DNA of 64,000 nucleotides from Mucilaginibacter agri. GTDB taxonomy: Bacteria > Bacteroidota > Bacteroidia > Sphingobacteriales > Sphingobacteriaceae. The notes beneath the pieces were generated by a model that was not told the DNA's origin, did no database searches, and worked only from the letters and a program-made list of their open reading frames with translations. The translations under genes and the position numbers were made by a program. Below, piece after piece: positions 26,491 to 35,038 of the stretch; within the stretch, counting starts at the first letter, position 1, and each line of letters opens with the position of its first letter. The DNA lies in contig NZ_WWEO01000043.1 of NCBI RefSeq assembly GCF_009928685.1, positions 62,001 through 126,000 of the forward strand. The letters run 5' to 3'.

Positions 26491-27213
26491 TTTAAAGATA
26501 TTTACAGGGGTTATAAAGCCTGTCTTCTTAAAAGATTCGTACGATTTTTTGATATATACAATCACCTCGTAGTCTCCCCATTTCACAATATCATCATGTG
26601 CTGGTCGGTAGCTTAACATAAACAAGCGCAGACTATCCCCCTTTAAACCTGTAGTTCTCGAAACCAGGTCGGGTGTGTATTTACGGTCCACTTGCGTGGC
26701 TTCATTTTCATTTTTGGCAAACTGTGCAAATCTGCGTTGCTGGCCAGCTGTTTTGCCGAAGAGTTCGTTAATGGTTGTCAGCGGGTTAAACACGTAAGCC
26801 AACGGTGGTGGTTTGCCGTCGAAGTAAAGTCCTTTGCTGCGGTATACGCCCATCACCTCATCTAATTCTTGTTTTTTGGTTTGGCCTTTTATGGTTACCT
26901 GGTTTAAGGTAATGCTGGGCAGCAATGAAATGTATAAGGTGCTAAAGCTGGTAATTGGCTGTTTAAATGGAGTAAAGCCTTCCTTGTTAATCAACAAGGT
27001 ATCGCCTACACTTACTCTTGTATTAAATTCGCCGTAAAGATTGCTTTTTGTAGTAACGTTGGTTTTGAGGTTGGTGATGTCTGCGTCGGCAATTTTTTCG
27101 AGCATGCCTTTTTTAAACACAATACCCCTTACCGATTCCACCTGCTGCGCATGGCAAAACAGTGGAATAGCACATAAACAAAGTATTAGTATTCTTAAAG
27201 TTCCCCTAAACAT
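26479..27213 (-). CDS. Secreted protein with a carboxypeptidase-like regulatory domain
   Basis: A 244-residue protein with a signal peptide (LRILILCLCAIPLFCHAQ). Next is a carboxypeptidase-regulatory-like beta-sandwich at about 25-105 (VRGIVFKKGMLEKIADADI, LYGEFNTRVSVGDTLLI). The C-terminal half of about 130 residues has no recognised motif. Similar short proteins are common in the periplasm of Bacteroidota; the function is unknown. It is convergent with rnc, overlapping by 12 bp, without an obvious terminator between them. Confidence 0.75.
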   Translation of the reverse strand: MFRGTLRILILCLCAIPLFCHAQQVESVRGIVFKKGMLEKIADADITNLKTNVTTKSNLYGEFNTRVSVGDTLLINKEGFTPFKQPITSFSTLYISLLPSITLNQVTIKGQTKKQELDEVMGVYRSKGLYFDGKPPPLAYVFNPLTTINELFGKTAGQQRRFAQFAKNENEATQVDRKYTPDLVSRTTGLKGDSLRLFMLSYRPAHDDIVKWGDYEVIVYIKKSYESFKKTGFITPVNIFKSNP

Positions 27214-27270
27214 AAGTTACAAAGGTAACCATAAGCAAGTCACGCAAATGTGAAAAAGTGTTAAACACTA

Positions 27271-27340
27271 GTGAGTGGTTGAACAAGTTAAATGGTTAGA
27301 ATAAAACTTAATCAACTACTCAACTCAATCAACCACCCAC
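27271..27340. repeat. GTTGA/TCAAC-type imperfect inverted repeat before sulP
   Basis: GTGAGTGGTTGA (27271-27282) pairs with TCAACCACCCAC (27329-27340) at 11 of 12 positions, with further ATCAACT-like words between. The same word style recurs in the next two gaps, at 28896 and 29898. Confidence 0.55.
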
Positions 27341-27348
27341 TAATTCAC

Positions 27349-27356
27349 TACCTTTG
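27349..27356 (+). promoter_or_regulatory. -7 box of sulP, 6 nt from its ATG
   Basis: TACCTTTG matches TAnnTTTG and ends 6 nt before the ATG at 27363, so the mRNA leader should be about 3 nt or absent. Confidence 0.5.
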
Positions 27357-27362
27357 CAGTAC

Positions 27363-28889
27363 ATGAAGTCCTCCTTAAATCTCTTCGATTTTTCTCAGAA
27401 AGTAAACTATAAAAATGAAATTCTAGCCGGCCTAACCGTCGCCATGACGATGATCCCAGAATCATTATCGTTCGCAATCCTTGCAGGCTTTCCACCATTA
27501 GTTGGTTTGTATGCAGCCTTTATTATGGGCTTAGTTACATCCATATTTGGGGGAAGACCTGGTTTGATATCGGGTGGTGCGGGCGCAACAGTTGTTGTGC
27601 TCATCGCGCTCATGAAATCACACGGCATAGATTACGTATTTGCCGCGGTGGCGCTGGCCGGTGTTGTACAAATACTGGTGGGGCTTTTTAAACTGGGCAA
27701 ATTTATCAGGCTGGTGCCTCAACCGGTAATGTATGGCTTTGTGAATGGCTTGGCAGTGATCATCTTTATGGCGCAGTTGGAGCAGTTTAAAACGGTAACT
27801 AACCGACAGGAGCATTGGCTCACAGGTTCGCCGCTGTTAATTATGGGTGGCTTAGTGGCGCTAACCGTGACCATTGTGATGATATGGCCGCGCATAACTA
27901 AAGCTGTTCCACCATCGCTGATTGCTATTATTATTGTGTTTTTAGTAGTGTTAGGTTTTGGTATACATACCAAAATGGTTAAAGATATTGCCGCCGTAAG
28001 CGGTGGTTTCCCTCCATTTCATATTCCGCAGGTTCCCTTTAATCTGGTTACGCTGCAAATCATTTTTCCTTACGCTCTAATTATGGCTGGTGTGGGTTTA
28101 ACAGAAGGCTTGTTAACATTGAATTTGGTCGACGAGATGACCGCCACCAAAGGCAATAGCAATCGTGAATGTATTGCGCAAGGTAGTGCCAATATACTAA
28201 ATGGTTTCTTTTATGGGATGGGTGGTTGCCCAATGATAGCCCAAACGTTGGTTAATCTGTCGGCGGGCGCGCGGGCGAGGTTATCGGGCATTATCGCTGC
28301 GCTTACCATTTTGCTGGTTATTTTAATAGGTGCGCCGGTTATAGAACGTGTGCCAATGGCGGCGCTGACGGGAGTAATGATTATGGTGGCTATTGGCACG
28401 TTTGAGTGGTTGAGCTTCCGTATTATTAACAAAATGCCTAAACAGGATATTTTTGTCGGGATCTTGGTGGCTTTAATCACCATTTGGTTGCGCAACCTGG
28501 CATTGGCGGTTTTAATTGGTGTTATTATATCGGCGCTTGTATTTGCCTGGGAAAGTGCCAAGCGTATCAGGGCGCGCAAGTATATCGACGCCGAAGGTGT
28601 TAAACATTATGAGATATATGGCCCGCTTTTTTTCGGCTCTGTAACGGCCTTTAACGAGAAGTTTGATGTGGCCGGTGATCCGCAGCAAGTAGTCATAGAC
28701 TTTAAAGACAGCCGCGTAGCCGATATGTCGGGCATTGATGCCTTAAACAAACTCACCGATCGTTATCATAAGGCCGGTAAAGTGCTCCATCTCAAGCACC
28801 TGAGCGACGATTGTCGCATGCTGCTAAAAAACGCGGAAGCTGTGATTGACGTAAATATTTTCGAAGATCCGGGATATCGGGTAGAATAA
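27363..28889 (+). CDS. SulP-family anion permease with STAS domain
   Basis: A 508-residue inner-membrane transporter. About ten or more hydrophobic helices fill residues 20-390, with the family motif AGLTVAMTMIPESLSFAILAG at the N-terminus and a glycine-rich segment GGAGATVVVLIALM. The C-terminal STAS domain (about 400-500) includes VVIDFKDSRVADMSGIDAL. SulP proteins move sulfate, bicarbonate or other anions; the substrate is not decided here and no cysteine-synthesis gene is adjacent. ATG 27363 is chosen over an in-frame TTG inside the -7 box. Confidence 0.9.
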   Translation: MKSSLNLFDFSQKVNYKNEILAGLTVAMTMIPESLSFAILAGFPPLVGLYAAFIMGLVTSIFGGRPGLISGGAGATVVVLIALMKSHGIDYVFAAVALAGVVQILVGLFKLGKFIRLVPQPVMYGFVNGLAVIIFMAQLEQFKTVTNRQEHWLTGSPLLIMGGLVALTVTIVMIWPRITKAVPPSLIAIIIVFLVVLGFGIHTKMVKDIAAVSGGFPPFHIPQVPFNLVTLQIIFPYALIMAGVGLTEGLLTLNLVDEMTATKGNSNRECIAQGSANILNGFFYGMGGCPMIAQTLVNLSAGARARLSGIIAALTILLVILIGAPVIERVPMAALTGVMIMVAIGTFEWLSFRIINKMPKQDIFVGILVALITIWLRNLALAVLIGVIISALVFAWESAKRIRARKYIDAEGVKHYEIYGPLFFGSVTAFNEKFDVAGDPQQVVIDFKDSRVADMSGIDALNKLTDRYHKAGKVLHLKHLSDDCRMLLKNAEAVIDVNIFEDPGYRVE

Positions 28890-28895
28890 GTGAAG

Positions 28896-28983
28896 GGTTG
28901 ATTGGGTAAAGTGAGTTTCGAAGTGCTAAAAACAACGTAATCAATGGCTTAACTCAGTCAACTTAGTCAACTGGATAATCAAC
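28896..28983. repeat. GTTGATT/AATCAAC repeat words between sulP and yicC
   Basis: The left half holds GGTTGATTGGG and the right half holds GTCAACT twice and AATCAAC. It is an imperfect inverted arrangement of the same words as in the flanking gaps. Confidence 0.4.
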
Positions 28984-29007
28984 TATTCAATTTTACCAAC
29001 AAAACTG

Positions 29008-29015
29008 TATCTTTG
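29008..29015 (+). promoter_or_regulatory. -7 box of yicC, 3 nt from its ATG
   Basis: TATCTTTG ends 3 nt before the ATG at 29019. If the box ends at -4, as expected from its name, transcription starts exactly on the A of the start codon. Confidence 0.55.
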
Positions 29016-29018
29016 CAC

Positions 29019-29894
29019 ATGATAAAGTCAATGACAGGGTACGGCATAGCTGTTTCCGACTCTGGCAGCACCAAATATACAGTTGAGATCAAATCGCTCA
29101 ATAGTAAATTCCTCGAGTTGTCGCTGCGCATGCCCAAAGCATTTTCTGAGAAAGAATTTCAACTGCGTACCGACTGCAACAAGCAGATTGAGCGTGGCAA
29201 AGTAAACCTCAGCATTAACATTGAGCAAACAGAAGGCCCAACTAAAGCTGCTGGTATCGACACGGTATTACTGAAACAATACTACGATCAGTTAAAGGCA
29301 GTAAGCGAGAGCTTAAACGAGCCTGCTACTAATCTGTTGCAATTAGCCCTGGGCTTACCAGAGGTGGTTAAGTACGACGAGGAGACTTTATCTGATGAGC
29401 AGTGGAAGATGGCCGAAAGCACCTTTAAACAGGCAATGGCTGCATTTCAACAATTTAGGGTTGATGAAGGCAATGTGTTGGAGAACGAGTTGAAAGGCCG
29501 TATTGCTATCATCCTACAAAATTTGGAACAGGTAATTATCGAAGAACCTAAGCGTGTAGCCCAGGTTCGTGAGCGTTTAAACACTTACCTGGCCGATGCC
29601 GTTGGCCGCGAAAATGTTGATCAGAATCGCCTGGAACAGGAACTGATCTACTACATAGATAAGCTTGATGTTACCGAAGAAAAAGTAAGGCTTAAAAGCC
29701 ATTGCGACTACTTTTTAGAAACCCTTAAAAGCGCAGATGCCAATGGTAAGAAGTTAGGCTTTATTTCGCAGGAGATAGGCAGGGAAATTAATACCCTTGG
29801 CTCAAAAGCCAATGACGCTGCTATCCAAAAGCTGGTAGTAGGCATGAAAGAAGAACTCGAAAAAATTAAAGAACAACTGTTAAACGTATTGTAG
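29019..29894 (+). CDS. yicC: YicC-family endoribonuclease-like protein
   Basis: A 291-residue YicC/YloC protein: N-terminus MIKSMTGYG, the KSLNSKFLELSLRMP segment, and the C-terminal DUF1732 region (LEQELIYYIDKLDVTEEKVRL, GKKLGFISQEIGREINTLGSK). In E. coli the family acts in RNA decay. gmk follows 98 bp downstream, a very common pairing. The ATG at 29019 gives the canonical N-terminus; an earlier in-frame TTG lies within the promoter box and is rejected. Confidence 0.93.
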   Translation: MIKSMTGYGIAVSDSGSTKYTVEIKSLNSKFLELSLRMPKAFSEKEFQLRTDCNKQIERGKVNLSINIEQTEGPTKAAGIDTVLLKQYYDQLKAVSESLNEPATNLLQLALGLPEVVKYDEETLSDEQWKMAESTFKQAMAAFQQFRVDEGNVLENELKGRIAIILQNLEQVIIEEPKRVAQVRERLNTYLADAVGRENVDQNRLEQELIYYIDKLDVTEEKVRLKSHCDYFLETLKSADANGKKLGFISQEIGREINTLGSKANDAAIQKLVVGMKEELEKIKEQLLNVL

Positions 29895-29897
29895 TTA

Positions 29898-29970
29898 GTT
29901 GATTTAGTTTAAAATGTTGATTAGGTTGAATAAGTTCAAAATGATCAACCCAATCAACTTAATCAACTGC
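29898..29970. repeat. Imperfect hairpin of GTTGATT/AATCAAC words between yicC and gmk
   Basis: GTTGATTAGGTTGA (29916-29929) pairs with TCAACCCAATCAAC (29945-29958) at 13 of 14 positions. Flanking GTTGATTTA and TTAATCAAC extend the fold. It may act as a terminator or processing hairpin, or be a decayed repeat. Confidence 0.55.
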
Positions 29971-29992
29971 TCATCCAATCAACTTATACAAT

Positions 29993-30562
29993 ATGCCCGA
30001 AGGTAAACTGGTTATATTCTCTGCCCCATCTGGCGCTGGTAAAACCACCATCGTACATCACCTGCTTTCTAAAATGCCAGAGCTGGAATTCTCTATTTCG
30101 GCTACCACCCGCGATGCCCGCGGCGATGAACAACATGGTAAAGATTACTATTTTATCAGTGTAGAAGAATTTTTGCACCGCATTGCCAAAAAGCACTTTG
30201 TTGAATTTGAAGAGGTTTACTCAGGCACATTCTATGGCACGCTCCGCGAAGAAATAGAGCGAATCTGGAAAACCGGTAAAACCGTAATATTTGATATCGA
30301 CGTGGAGGGTGGCCTTCACCTAAAACGTAAATACGGGCATCAGGCCTTGGCTATATTTGTACAACCTCCATCGTTAGAGGTATTGAAAGAAAGACTTACC
30401 GGCCGCGGTACTGATAGTGCACAGAAGCTGGAAGAGAGATTCGAAAAAGCCGAAAAGGAGCTAAACTATGCGCCTCGATTTGATGTTATTCTAAAAAACC
30501 ACGATTTGACTACCGCTTGTAACGAAGCAGAACAGTTGGTGAAGGATTTTATAAACAATTAA
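29993..30562 (+). CDS. gmk: Guanylate kinase
   Basis: A 189-residue guanylate kinase that phosphorylates GMP to GDP. The P-loop SAPSGAGKTT is at residues 10-19. The GMP-binding SATTRDARGDEQHGKDYYF and EFEEVYSGTFYGT segments, the FDIDVEGG motif and the lid arginines in RLTGRGTDS are present. It sits between yicC and nadD on the same strand. Confidence 0.97.
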   Translation: MPEGKLVIFSAPSGAGKTTIVHHLLSKMPELEFSISATTRDARGDEQHGKDYYFISVEEFLHRIAKKHFVEFEEVYSGTFYGTLREEIERIWKTGKTVIFDIDVEGGLHLKRKYGHQALAIFVQPPSLEVLKERLTGRGTDSAQKLEERFEKAEKELNYAPRFDVILKNHDLTTACNEAEQLVKDFINN

Positions 30563-30655
30563 GCTTTTTGATTTTAATTTAGCAATCAATTGGTTTTTTG
30601 TTTGTTGATTTTATAATATATTGCTTATATTATTGCGAAAATCAGTTGTTAGAAA

Positions 30656-31228
30656 ATGAAGATAGGCTTACTGTTCGGTTCTTTTAATCCTGTGCACATT
30701 GGCCATTTAATTATTGCTAATTATATGGCCAACCATACCGAACTAGACAAGGTTTGGCTGGTGGTATCGCCCCAAAACCCTTTTAAAAAACTAGGCGACC
30801 TGATTAACACCTACGATAGGCTGGAAATGGCTCGCCTGGCAACTGATAACTCTGAAAACATTTCAGTAAGCGATGTTGAACTAAAGATGCCGCAGCCGTC
30901 TTACACCATTGACACCCTAACCCTGCTTAAGGAAAAATATCCTGAGCACGAGTTTGCTTTAATAATGGGATCGGATAACCTGATCTCGTTGCCCAAATGG
31001 AAAAATTATAAGCTTATTTTGCGCGATTACCGCGTTTTTGTATACCCAAGGCCAGGCTATGAAAATGCAGATTTGGCAAATCATCCCTCTGTAACTATCA
31101 CCATGACGCCCTTGATGGAGCTGTCAGCAACGTTCATCCGCAAGTCTATTGCAGCAAAAAAAAATGTGCAATACTTTGTGCCAGACCCAGTTCTGAAATT
31201 TATTGAGAACAAGAATTTATACCGGTAA
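30656..31228 (+). CDS. nadD: Nicotinate-nucleotide adenylyltransferase
   Basis: A 190-residue NadD. It adenylates nicotinate mononucleotide in NAD synthesis. The nucleotidyltransferase motif GSFNPVHIGHL has its HxGH at H14-H17. The second motif near the C-terminus reads SATFIRKSIA. The MGSDNLISLPKWKNY segment is typical of NadD. It lies 93 bp after gmk. Confidence 0.95.
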   Translation: MKIGLLFGSFNPVHIGHLIIANYMANHTELDKVWLVVSPQNPFKKLGDLINTYDRLEMARLATDNSENISVSDVELKMPQPSYTIDTLTLLKEKYPEHEFALIMGSDNLISLPKWKNYKLILRDYRVFVYPRPGYENADLANHPSVTITMTPLMELSATFIRKSIAAKKNVQYFVPDPVLKFIENKNLYR

Positions 31229-31276
31229 AACAATCTTTTTCCTGCCACGTTAACAAATTGTCAAATTTGTATAAAG

Positions 31277-31308
31277 TTGATCCTCGTATAGGTAAAACTG
31301 TATCTTTG
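31277..31308 (+). promoter_or_regulatory. Promoter of the 58-residue protein gene
   Basis: TTG (31277-31279), 21 bp, then TATCTTTG (31301-31308): a good Bacteroidota promoter, 23 nt before the ATG at 31332. Confidence 0.6.
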
Positions 31309-31331
31309 TCCACAAGAAAAAAGAGATTAAT

Positions 31332-31508
31332 ATGTTAACGAAGCACAAAGTTTACGAACTAATTAATCAGTTGCCAGATACATTCTCTGTTGATGAACTG
31401 GTAGATGAGTTACTGCTATGGCAGAACATTGAGAAAGCAAGGACACAGGTTAAAAATCGCGAGGTTACGGCCGAAGCCCCTGTTCAACCTGCTGTTTTTG
31501 CAATGTAA
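31332..31508 (+). CDS. Small 58-residue protein of unknown function
   Basis: An ATG-started frame of 58 codons that begins MLTKHKVYELINQLPDTFSV. The first 40 residues look helical and acidic (DELVDELLLWQNIEKA), in the style of small antitoxin-like or adaptor proteins; the tail is Ala/Pro/Val-rich. A clear promoter sits just upstream and nothing else explains it. It is too short to assign, and I see no partner toxin: the next gene is miaE, 113 bp downstream on the same strand. Confidence 0.6.
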   Translation: MLTKHKVYELINQLPDTFSVDELVDELLLWQNIEKARTQVKNREVTAEAPVQPAVFAM

Positions 31509-31621
31509 TTAACAATTACTCGGGCGGTAGCATATTCTCACCTCTGTGCTACACCCGCTTTCCAAGAAGTGTACCCAATCCACATATAATTCCTAACACT
31601 GTTTCGCGTATCTTTACTTTT

Positions 31622-32221
31622 GTGAGCGAGAAAACCATTTTAAAACTGCAGCTGCCAACAGACCCTCTTTGGGTTAAAAACGTGGTAGAAAGTAATATCG
31701 AAGAGATACTAACAGACCATGCTTATTGCGAGCAAAAGGCAGCCAGTAATGCCATAACTATTATTGTACAAAACCCTGACCTTAGTGACCTTGTGCAGGA
31801 AATGGCCGATTTAGTGCGCGAGGAAATGGATCATTTTAAGCGCGTACACGACATTATTATTAAACGTGGATATACTATGGGCCGCGAGCGGAAAGATAAC
31901 TACGTGAACGAGCTATTTAAGTTTCTGACCAAAGGCGGGGGTAGGAGCATTCAGCGCGTTGACCGTTTGCTGTTTTCAGCCATGATAGAGGCTCGCAGCT
32001 GCGAACGTTTTAAGGTATTGTCTGAAAATATCGGAGACCCGGAACTGTCTGAATTTTACCGCGAACTAATGATCAGCGAGGCAGGCCATTACACCATGTT
32101 CCTGAAGTTTGCAAAGAAATATGCTGACGGGATAGATGTAGATAAACGCTGGGAAGATTTTCTGGTTTACGAAGCAGAGGTAATCAAAAACTACGGCAAA
32201 GCCGAAACTATACACGGCTAA
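31622..32221 (+). CDS. miaE: tRNA hydroxylase MiaE-like (ms2io6A formation)
   Basis: A 199-residue protein of the MiaE family, a di-iron ferritin-like oxygenase that hydroxylates the isopentenyl side chain of modified A37 in tRNA. Carboxylate and histidine ligands can be seen in AYCEQKAASNA, REEMDHFKRVH, EARSCERF and SEAGHYTMF. No in-frame ATG fits: the start is GTG 31622, and the next Met is residue 62. A -7-like TATCTTTA (31609-31616) lies 5 nt upstream, so this may be a leaderless GTG-started message. Confidence 0.9.
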   Translation: MSEKTILKLQLPTDPLWVKNVVESNIEEILTDHAYCEQKAASNAITIIVQNPDLSDLVQEMADLVREEMDHFKRVHDIIIKRGYTMGRERKDNYVNELFKFLTKGGGRSIQRVDRLLFSAMIEARSCERFKVLSENIGDPELSEFYRELMISEAGHYTMFLKFAKKYADGIDVDKRWEDFLVYEAEVIKNYGKAETIHG

Positions 32222-32222
32222 A

Positions 32223-32588
32223 TTACGCGGTTAGCTGGCGTTCAATGCGGTCTATAAGATTATTCATATCAAAAGGCTTGGATAGAAAATCATTAGGGGC
32301 CCCCTTATCAAACATTACGTTATAGGCATTTACATTTGCCGAGAGCAGTATTACCGGTATCCAGTTTAGCTTAGGATCGGATTTTATACTTTTACAAATA
32401 TTTCGGCCATCCATGCCAGATAGCATAACATCCATTAATATCAGGTCGGGGTGGTATCCATTAATTTCATCAAATACCTTCTCGCCACGGGTTATAGGTT
32501 TAACATCAAACTGATACTCACAAAGTATGTCTGTTAATACCTCCAATACTCCCGGATCATCGTCTACAACTAAAATGCGCTTGCTCAT
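32223..32588 (-). CDS. Single-domain response regulator (receiver only)
   Basis: A 121-residue CheY-like receiver with no output domain. The acidic pocket is D10/D11, the phospho-acceptor D53 in LILMDVML, the switch serine S83 in LLSAN, and K104 in FLSKPFD. It probably relays phosphate from a histidine kinase not found in this window. It is convergent with miaE, the stop codons almost touching. Confidence 0.9.
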   Translation of the reverse strand: MSKRILVVDDDPGVLEVLTDILCEYQFDVKPITRGEKVFDEINGYHPDLILMDVMLSGMDGRNICKSIKSDPKLNWIPVILLSANVNAYNVMFDKGAPNDFLSKPFDMNNLIDRIERQLTA

Positions 32589-32672
32589 TATGATAACAGA
32601 TTATACATATATTAATATAATGATACAATGATTGTGCCATATAAAATATAATAAGCTGTTTATCAGTAATAA

Positions 32673-34268
32673 CTAAAGGCGAATAAGCCCTGCATTGCTA
32701 TGCAGATAGTTGTTAATGATGTCCATATCAACGGTATCACTTAAAAAGCCGATATAGTTATCGGGCCTTACCACCAATGCTTTAGCATGATCTGTTTTTA
32801 CCTCAAAAGCATCAAATATGTGCTGATTTTTATCGGAAGGCGGCAGATAGAAGAAATTCAATCCCGGGCCATAATACTGCGTAATCCAGCGGGCAAAGGC
32901 CAATAGTTCCATTTCGGGCAAGCGCCCCAAAAGTATCAGGGTAAATCCTGGCTTGCTGCACCAGGCATGTAAGTCTGTTTCTACCTGTTTCTTCTCATCA
33001 TATAACTTCAAATAAGGCAGGCGGTCGCCGGCTTTGATTCGATGTGCGTGGCTGAGATGCAGATTGATGTTACTGTGTCGATAATTGATATCTAGCTGTG
33101 ACACCCGCTGGAAAAAGGCTTTTCTTATGGACTCATTTTTCCACAACAATTGCAAGGCTTGCGGTAGTACATATTTTTTCAACCCCTGTGAGAACCACGA
33201 TTTCGACATGATGATGTTAAACAGCCTATCGGTGGTTTTAAGTAGTTGACTGGCTACCGGCATCCGCTCCGCGGCATAACTATTCAATGTTGTTTCATAT
33301 AGCTTGCCATTAATAACCCCAGCCAGTTTCCAGGCCAGATTATAGGCATCTTGTAAACCGGTATTCATACCCTGCCCGCCAACAGGAGAATGGATATGCG
33401 CTGCATCGCCGATTAAAAAGCACCTGCCACTTCTAAATTTATCGGCCATGCGGTGGCTCAGCTTATAGGTTGTAAACCAATTGCACTTGTTTACAATTAA
33501 AGATTTATGCGTAATCTGCTCAGTAAATGGGATGATGTCGTCGAAAGTTACATCGGCTTTGTCCATCAACTGGTTCGGCATGCTGCCAATTAAACGATAG
33601 CCATTCTTCTCAGAAGTAGGGAAAAAGCCAGCGAAGCCTTTAGCGCTTAGATTAAGTCCAATGTATTCATCGTCGTGGTTGGATACAAAATCGGCCAGGT
33701 AGAATAAATGGGGATAAGTATCGCCATTAAAATGAATATTAAGCTGATGGCGTACCTCACTATGCGCACCATCGGCACCAATTACCCAATCTGCCGTTAT
33801 GGTAACATCTTCGCCATCGCCGGTAATTATAGCATCTACCGATTTGGCGTTTTGTTTAAGCGATTTTAGCGTAGTGCCCCAATAAACCGGCACTACTTTT
33901 TGGGTCAGATCATTTATTAATACCCGTTCGTTTTTGCTTTGAGGGTAAATAAAGATGTATGGGTAAGGGGTTTCGCCCTCACCGGTATTAACAATTTCTA
34001 AAGTGCTTTTTAGTTTGCCATCATAAAAAAAATGTAAGCCAGTATTGGGCTTACCGCCTTTTAACACCTCATCAACCAAACCCATTTGCCTGTAGATTTC
34101 CATAGAGCGCGCCTGAACGGCCAGTGCTTTAGAATAATCTGTAGGGCCAAGTTTACTATCGATAATAATAGGTTCAATGCCGTATCTAAGCAGTTGAGCG
34201 GCCATCATTAAACCCGACGGCCCTGCGCCTATAATTAATACTTTGGTGTTTTGGCTTATTAACTTCAT
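32673..34268 (-). CDS. FAD-dependent aromatic-ring-type monooxygenase
   Basis: A 531-residue flavoprotein of the PHBH/UbiH class. The FAD-binding LIIGAGPSGLMMAAQLL (GxGxxG at 14-19) is at the N-terminus. The DG motif GADGAHSEVR lies near 165-174, and the GD motif CFLIGDAAHIHSPVGGQGMN near 285-304. A C-terminal thioredoxin-like domain of about 130 residues is typical of the phenol hydroxylase branch. TetX-like and rifampicin monooxygenases belong to the same fold, but the substrate cannot be told. Its ATG overlaps the stop of the upstream RsmI-like gene (ATGA), so the two are translationally coupled. Confidence 0.85.
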   Translation of the reverse strand: MKLISQNTKVLIIGAGPSGLMMAAQLLRYGIEPIIIDSKLGPTDYSKALAVQARSMEIYRQMGLVDEVLKGGKPNTGLHFFYDGKLKSTLEIVNTGEGETPYPYIFIYPQSKNERVLINDLTQKVVPVYWGTTLKSLKQNAKSVDAIITGDGEDVTITADWVIGADGAHSEVRHQLNIHFNGDTYPHLFYLADFVSNHDDEYIGLNLSAKGFAGFFPTSEKNGYRLIGSMPNQLMDKADVTFDDIIPFTEQITHKSLIVNKCNWFTTYKLSHRMADKFRSGRCFLIGDAAHIHSPVGGQGMNTGLQDAYNLAWKLAGVINGKLYETTLNSYAAERMPVASQLLKTTDRLFNIIMSKSWFSQGLKKYVLPQALQLLWKNESIRKAFFQRVSQLDINYRHSNINLHLSHAHRIKAGDRLPYLKLYDEKKQVETDLHAWCSKPGFTLILLGRLPEMELLAFARWITQYYGPGLNFFYLPPSDKNQHIFDAFEVKTDHAKALVVRPDNYIGFLSDTVDMDIINNYLHSNAGLIRL

Positions 34269-34978
34269 CAGGCATGAAAAAGTAAAAAGATAGTCGGTTT
34301 TTTATGAAGATCGGGTGTGGCTTTTTTCCACGCCGCTATGGTTTGGGTTTTCACCAGTTCGTCTTCGCCTGTTAAATTGCAGACAATACATAAACGCGTA
34401 TTGGGCTTGCAGGTTTTTAACATTTCTTCTAATAACGCATTGTTGCGGAAAGGTGTTTCTATAAACAACTGCGTTTGTTTAAAACGTTCGGCCAGGTTTT
34501 CCAGCTCTTTAAGCCTGCGGCTACGGTCGCCTTTATCAATAGGCAAATAACCGTGAAACGTAAAGCTTTGCCCATTAAATCCGGAAGCCATAATGGCCAG
34601 CAGGATAGAACTTGGCCCAACCAACGGCACTACCTTTATACCGCGACGGTGTGCTTCGGCAACAATATCCGCACCGGGGTCGGCTACGCCGGGGCAACCA
34701 GCTTCGCTCATGAGCCCGGCATCACGGCCGGCCATTAGCCCGGTAAAAAATGTGCCGATTTCATTGTTGCGGCTGTGTTTGCCATAATCGTGCAGTATCA
34801 GTTGGCTTTGAGGAATTTGCAACCCGGCCTCTTTTAAAAAACGGCGTGCGGTTTTCTCATTCTCTACAATATATTCGGTAATGCTGTTAATGGTTTGTAC
34901 CAGGTAGGGCGTAAAAGACTTTGCCGCTGCAGCATCGGCAAGCGGAACTGGTATCAGATAAAGTGTTCCGGTGGGCAT
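34268..34978 (-). CDS. RsmI-like tetrapyrrole-methylase-fold methyltransferase
   Basis: A 236-residue SAM-dependent methyltransferase. It has the TP-methylase fold motifs GTLYLIPVPLAD, GLMSEAGCPGVADPGADIV, VPLVGPSSILLAIMASG and FIETPFRN. RsmI methylates the ribose of C1402 in 16S rRNA but is usually about 280 residues; this is the shorter Bacteroidota form and could be a paralogue with another target. ATG 34978 is chosen over an in-frame TTG 9 bp earlier. It overlaps the FAD monooxygenase gene by 1 bp. Confidence 0.8.
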   Translation of the reverse strand: MPTGTLYLIPVPLADAAAAKSFTPYLVQTINSITEYIVENEKTARRFLKEAGLQIPQSQLILHDYGKHSRNNEIGTFFTGLMAGRDAGLMSEAGCPGVADPGADIVAEAHRRGIKVVPLVGPSSILLAIMASGFNGQSFTFHGYLPIDKGDRSRRLKELENLAERFKQTQLFIETPFRNNALLEEMLKTCKPNTRLCIVCNLTGEDELVKTQTIAAWKKATPDLHKKPTIFLLFHA

Positions 34979-35038
34979 ATATTGCAAAGTTGCTTTTTTT
35001 AATTTAATTTAAGGGTAACAGAAAGGAGTTAATCAGAA

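Noticed and set aside
31332..31508. Toxin-antitoxin pair
   Set aside because: The small protein looks antitoxin-like, but no toxin gene is adjacent; the next gene is a tRNA hydroxylase.
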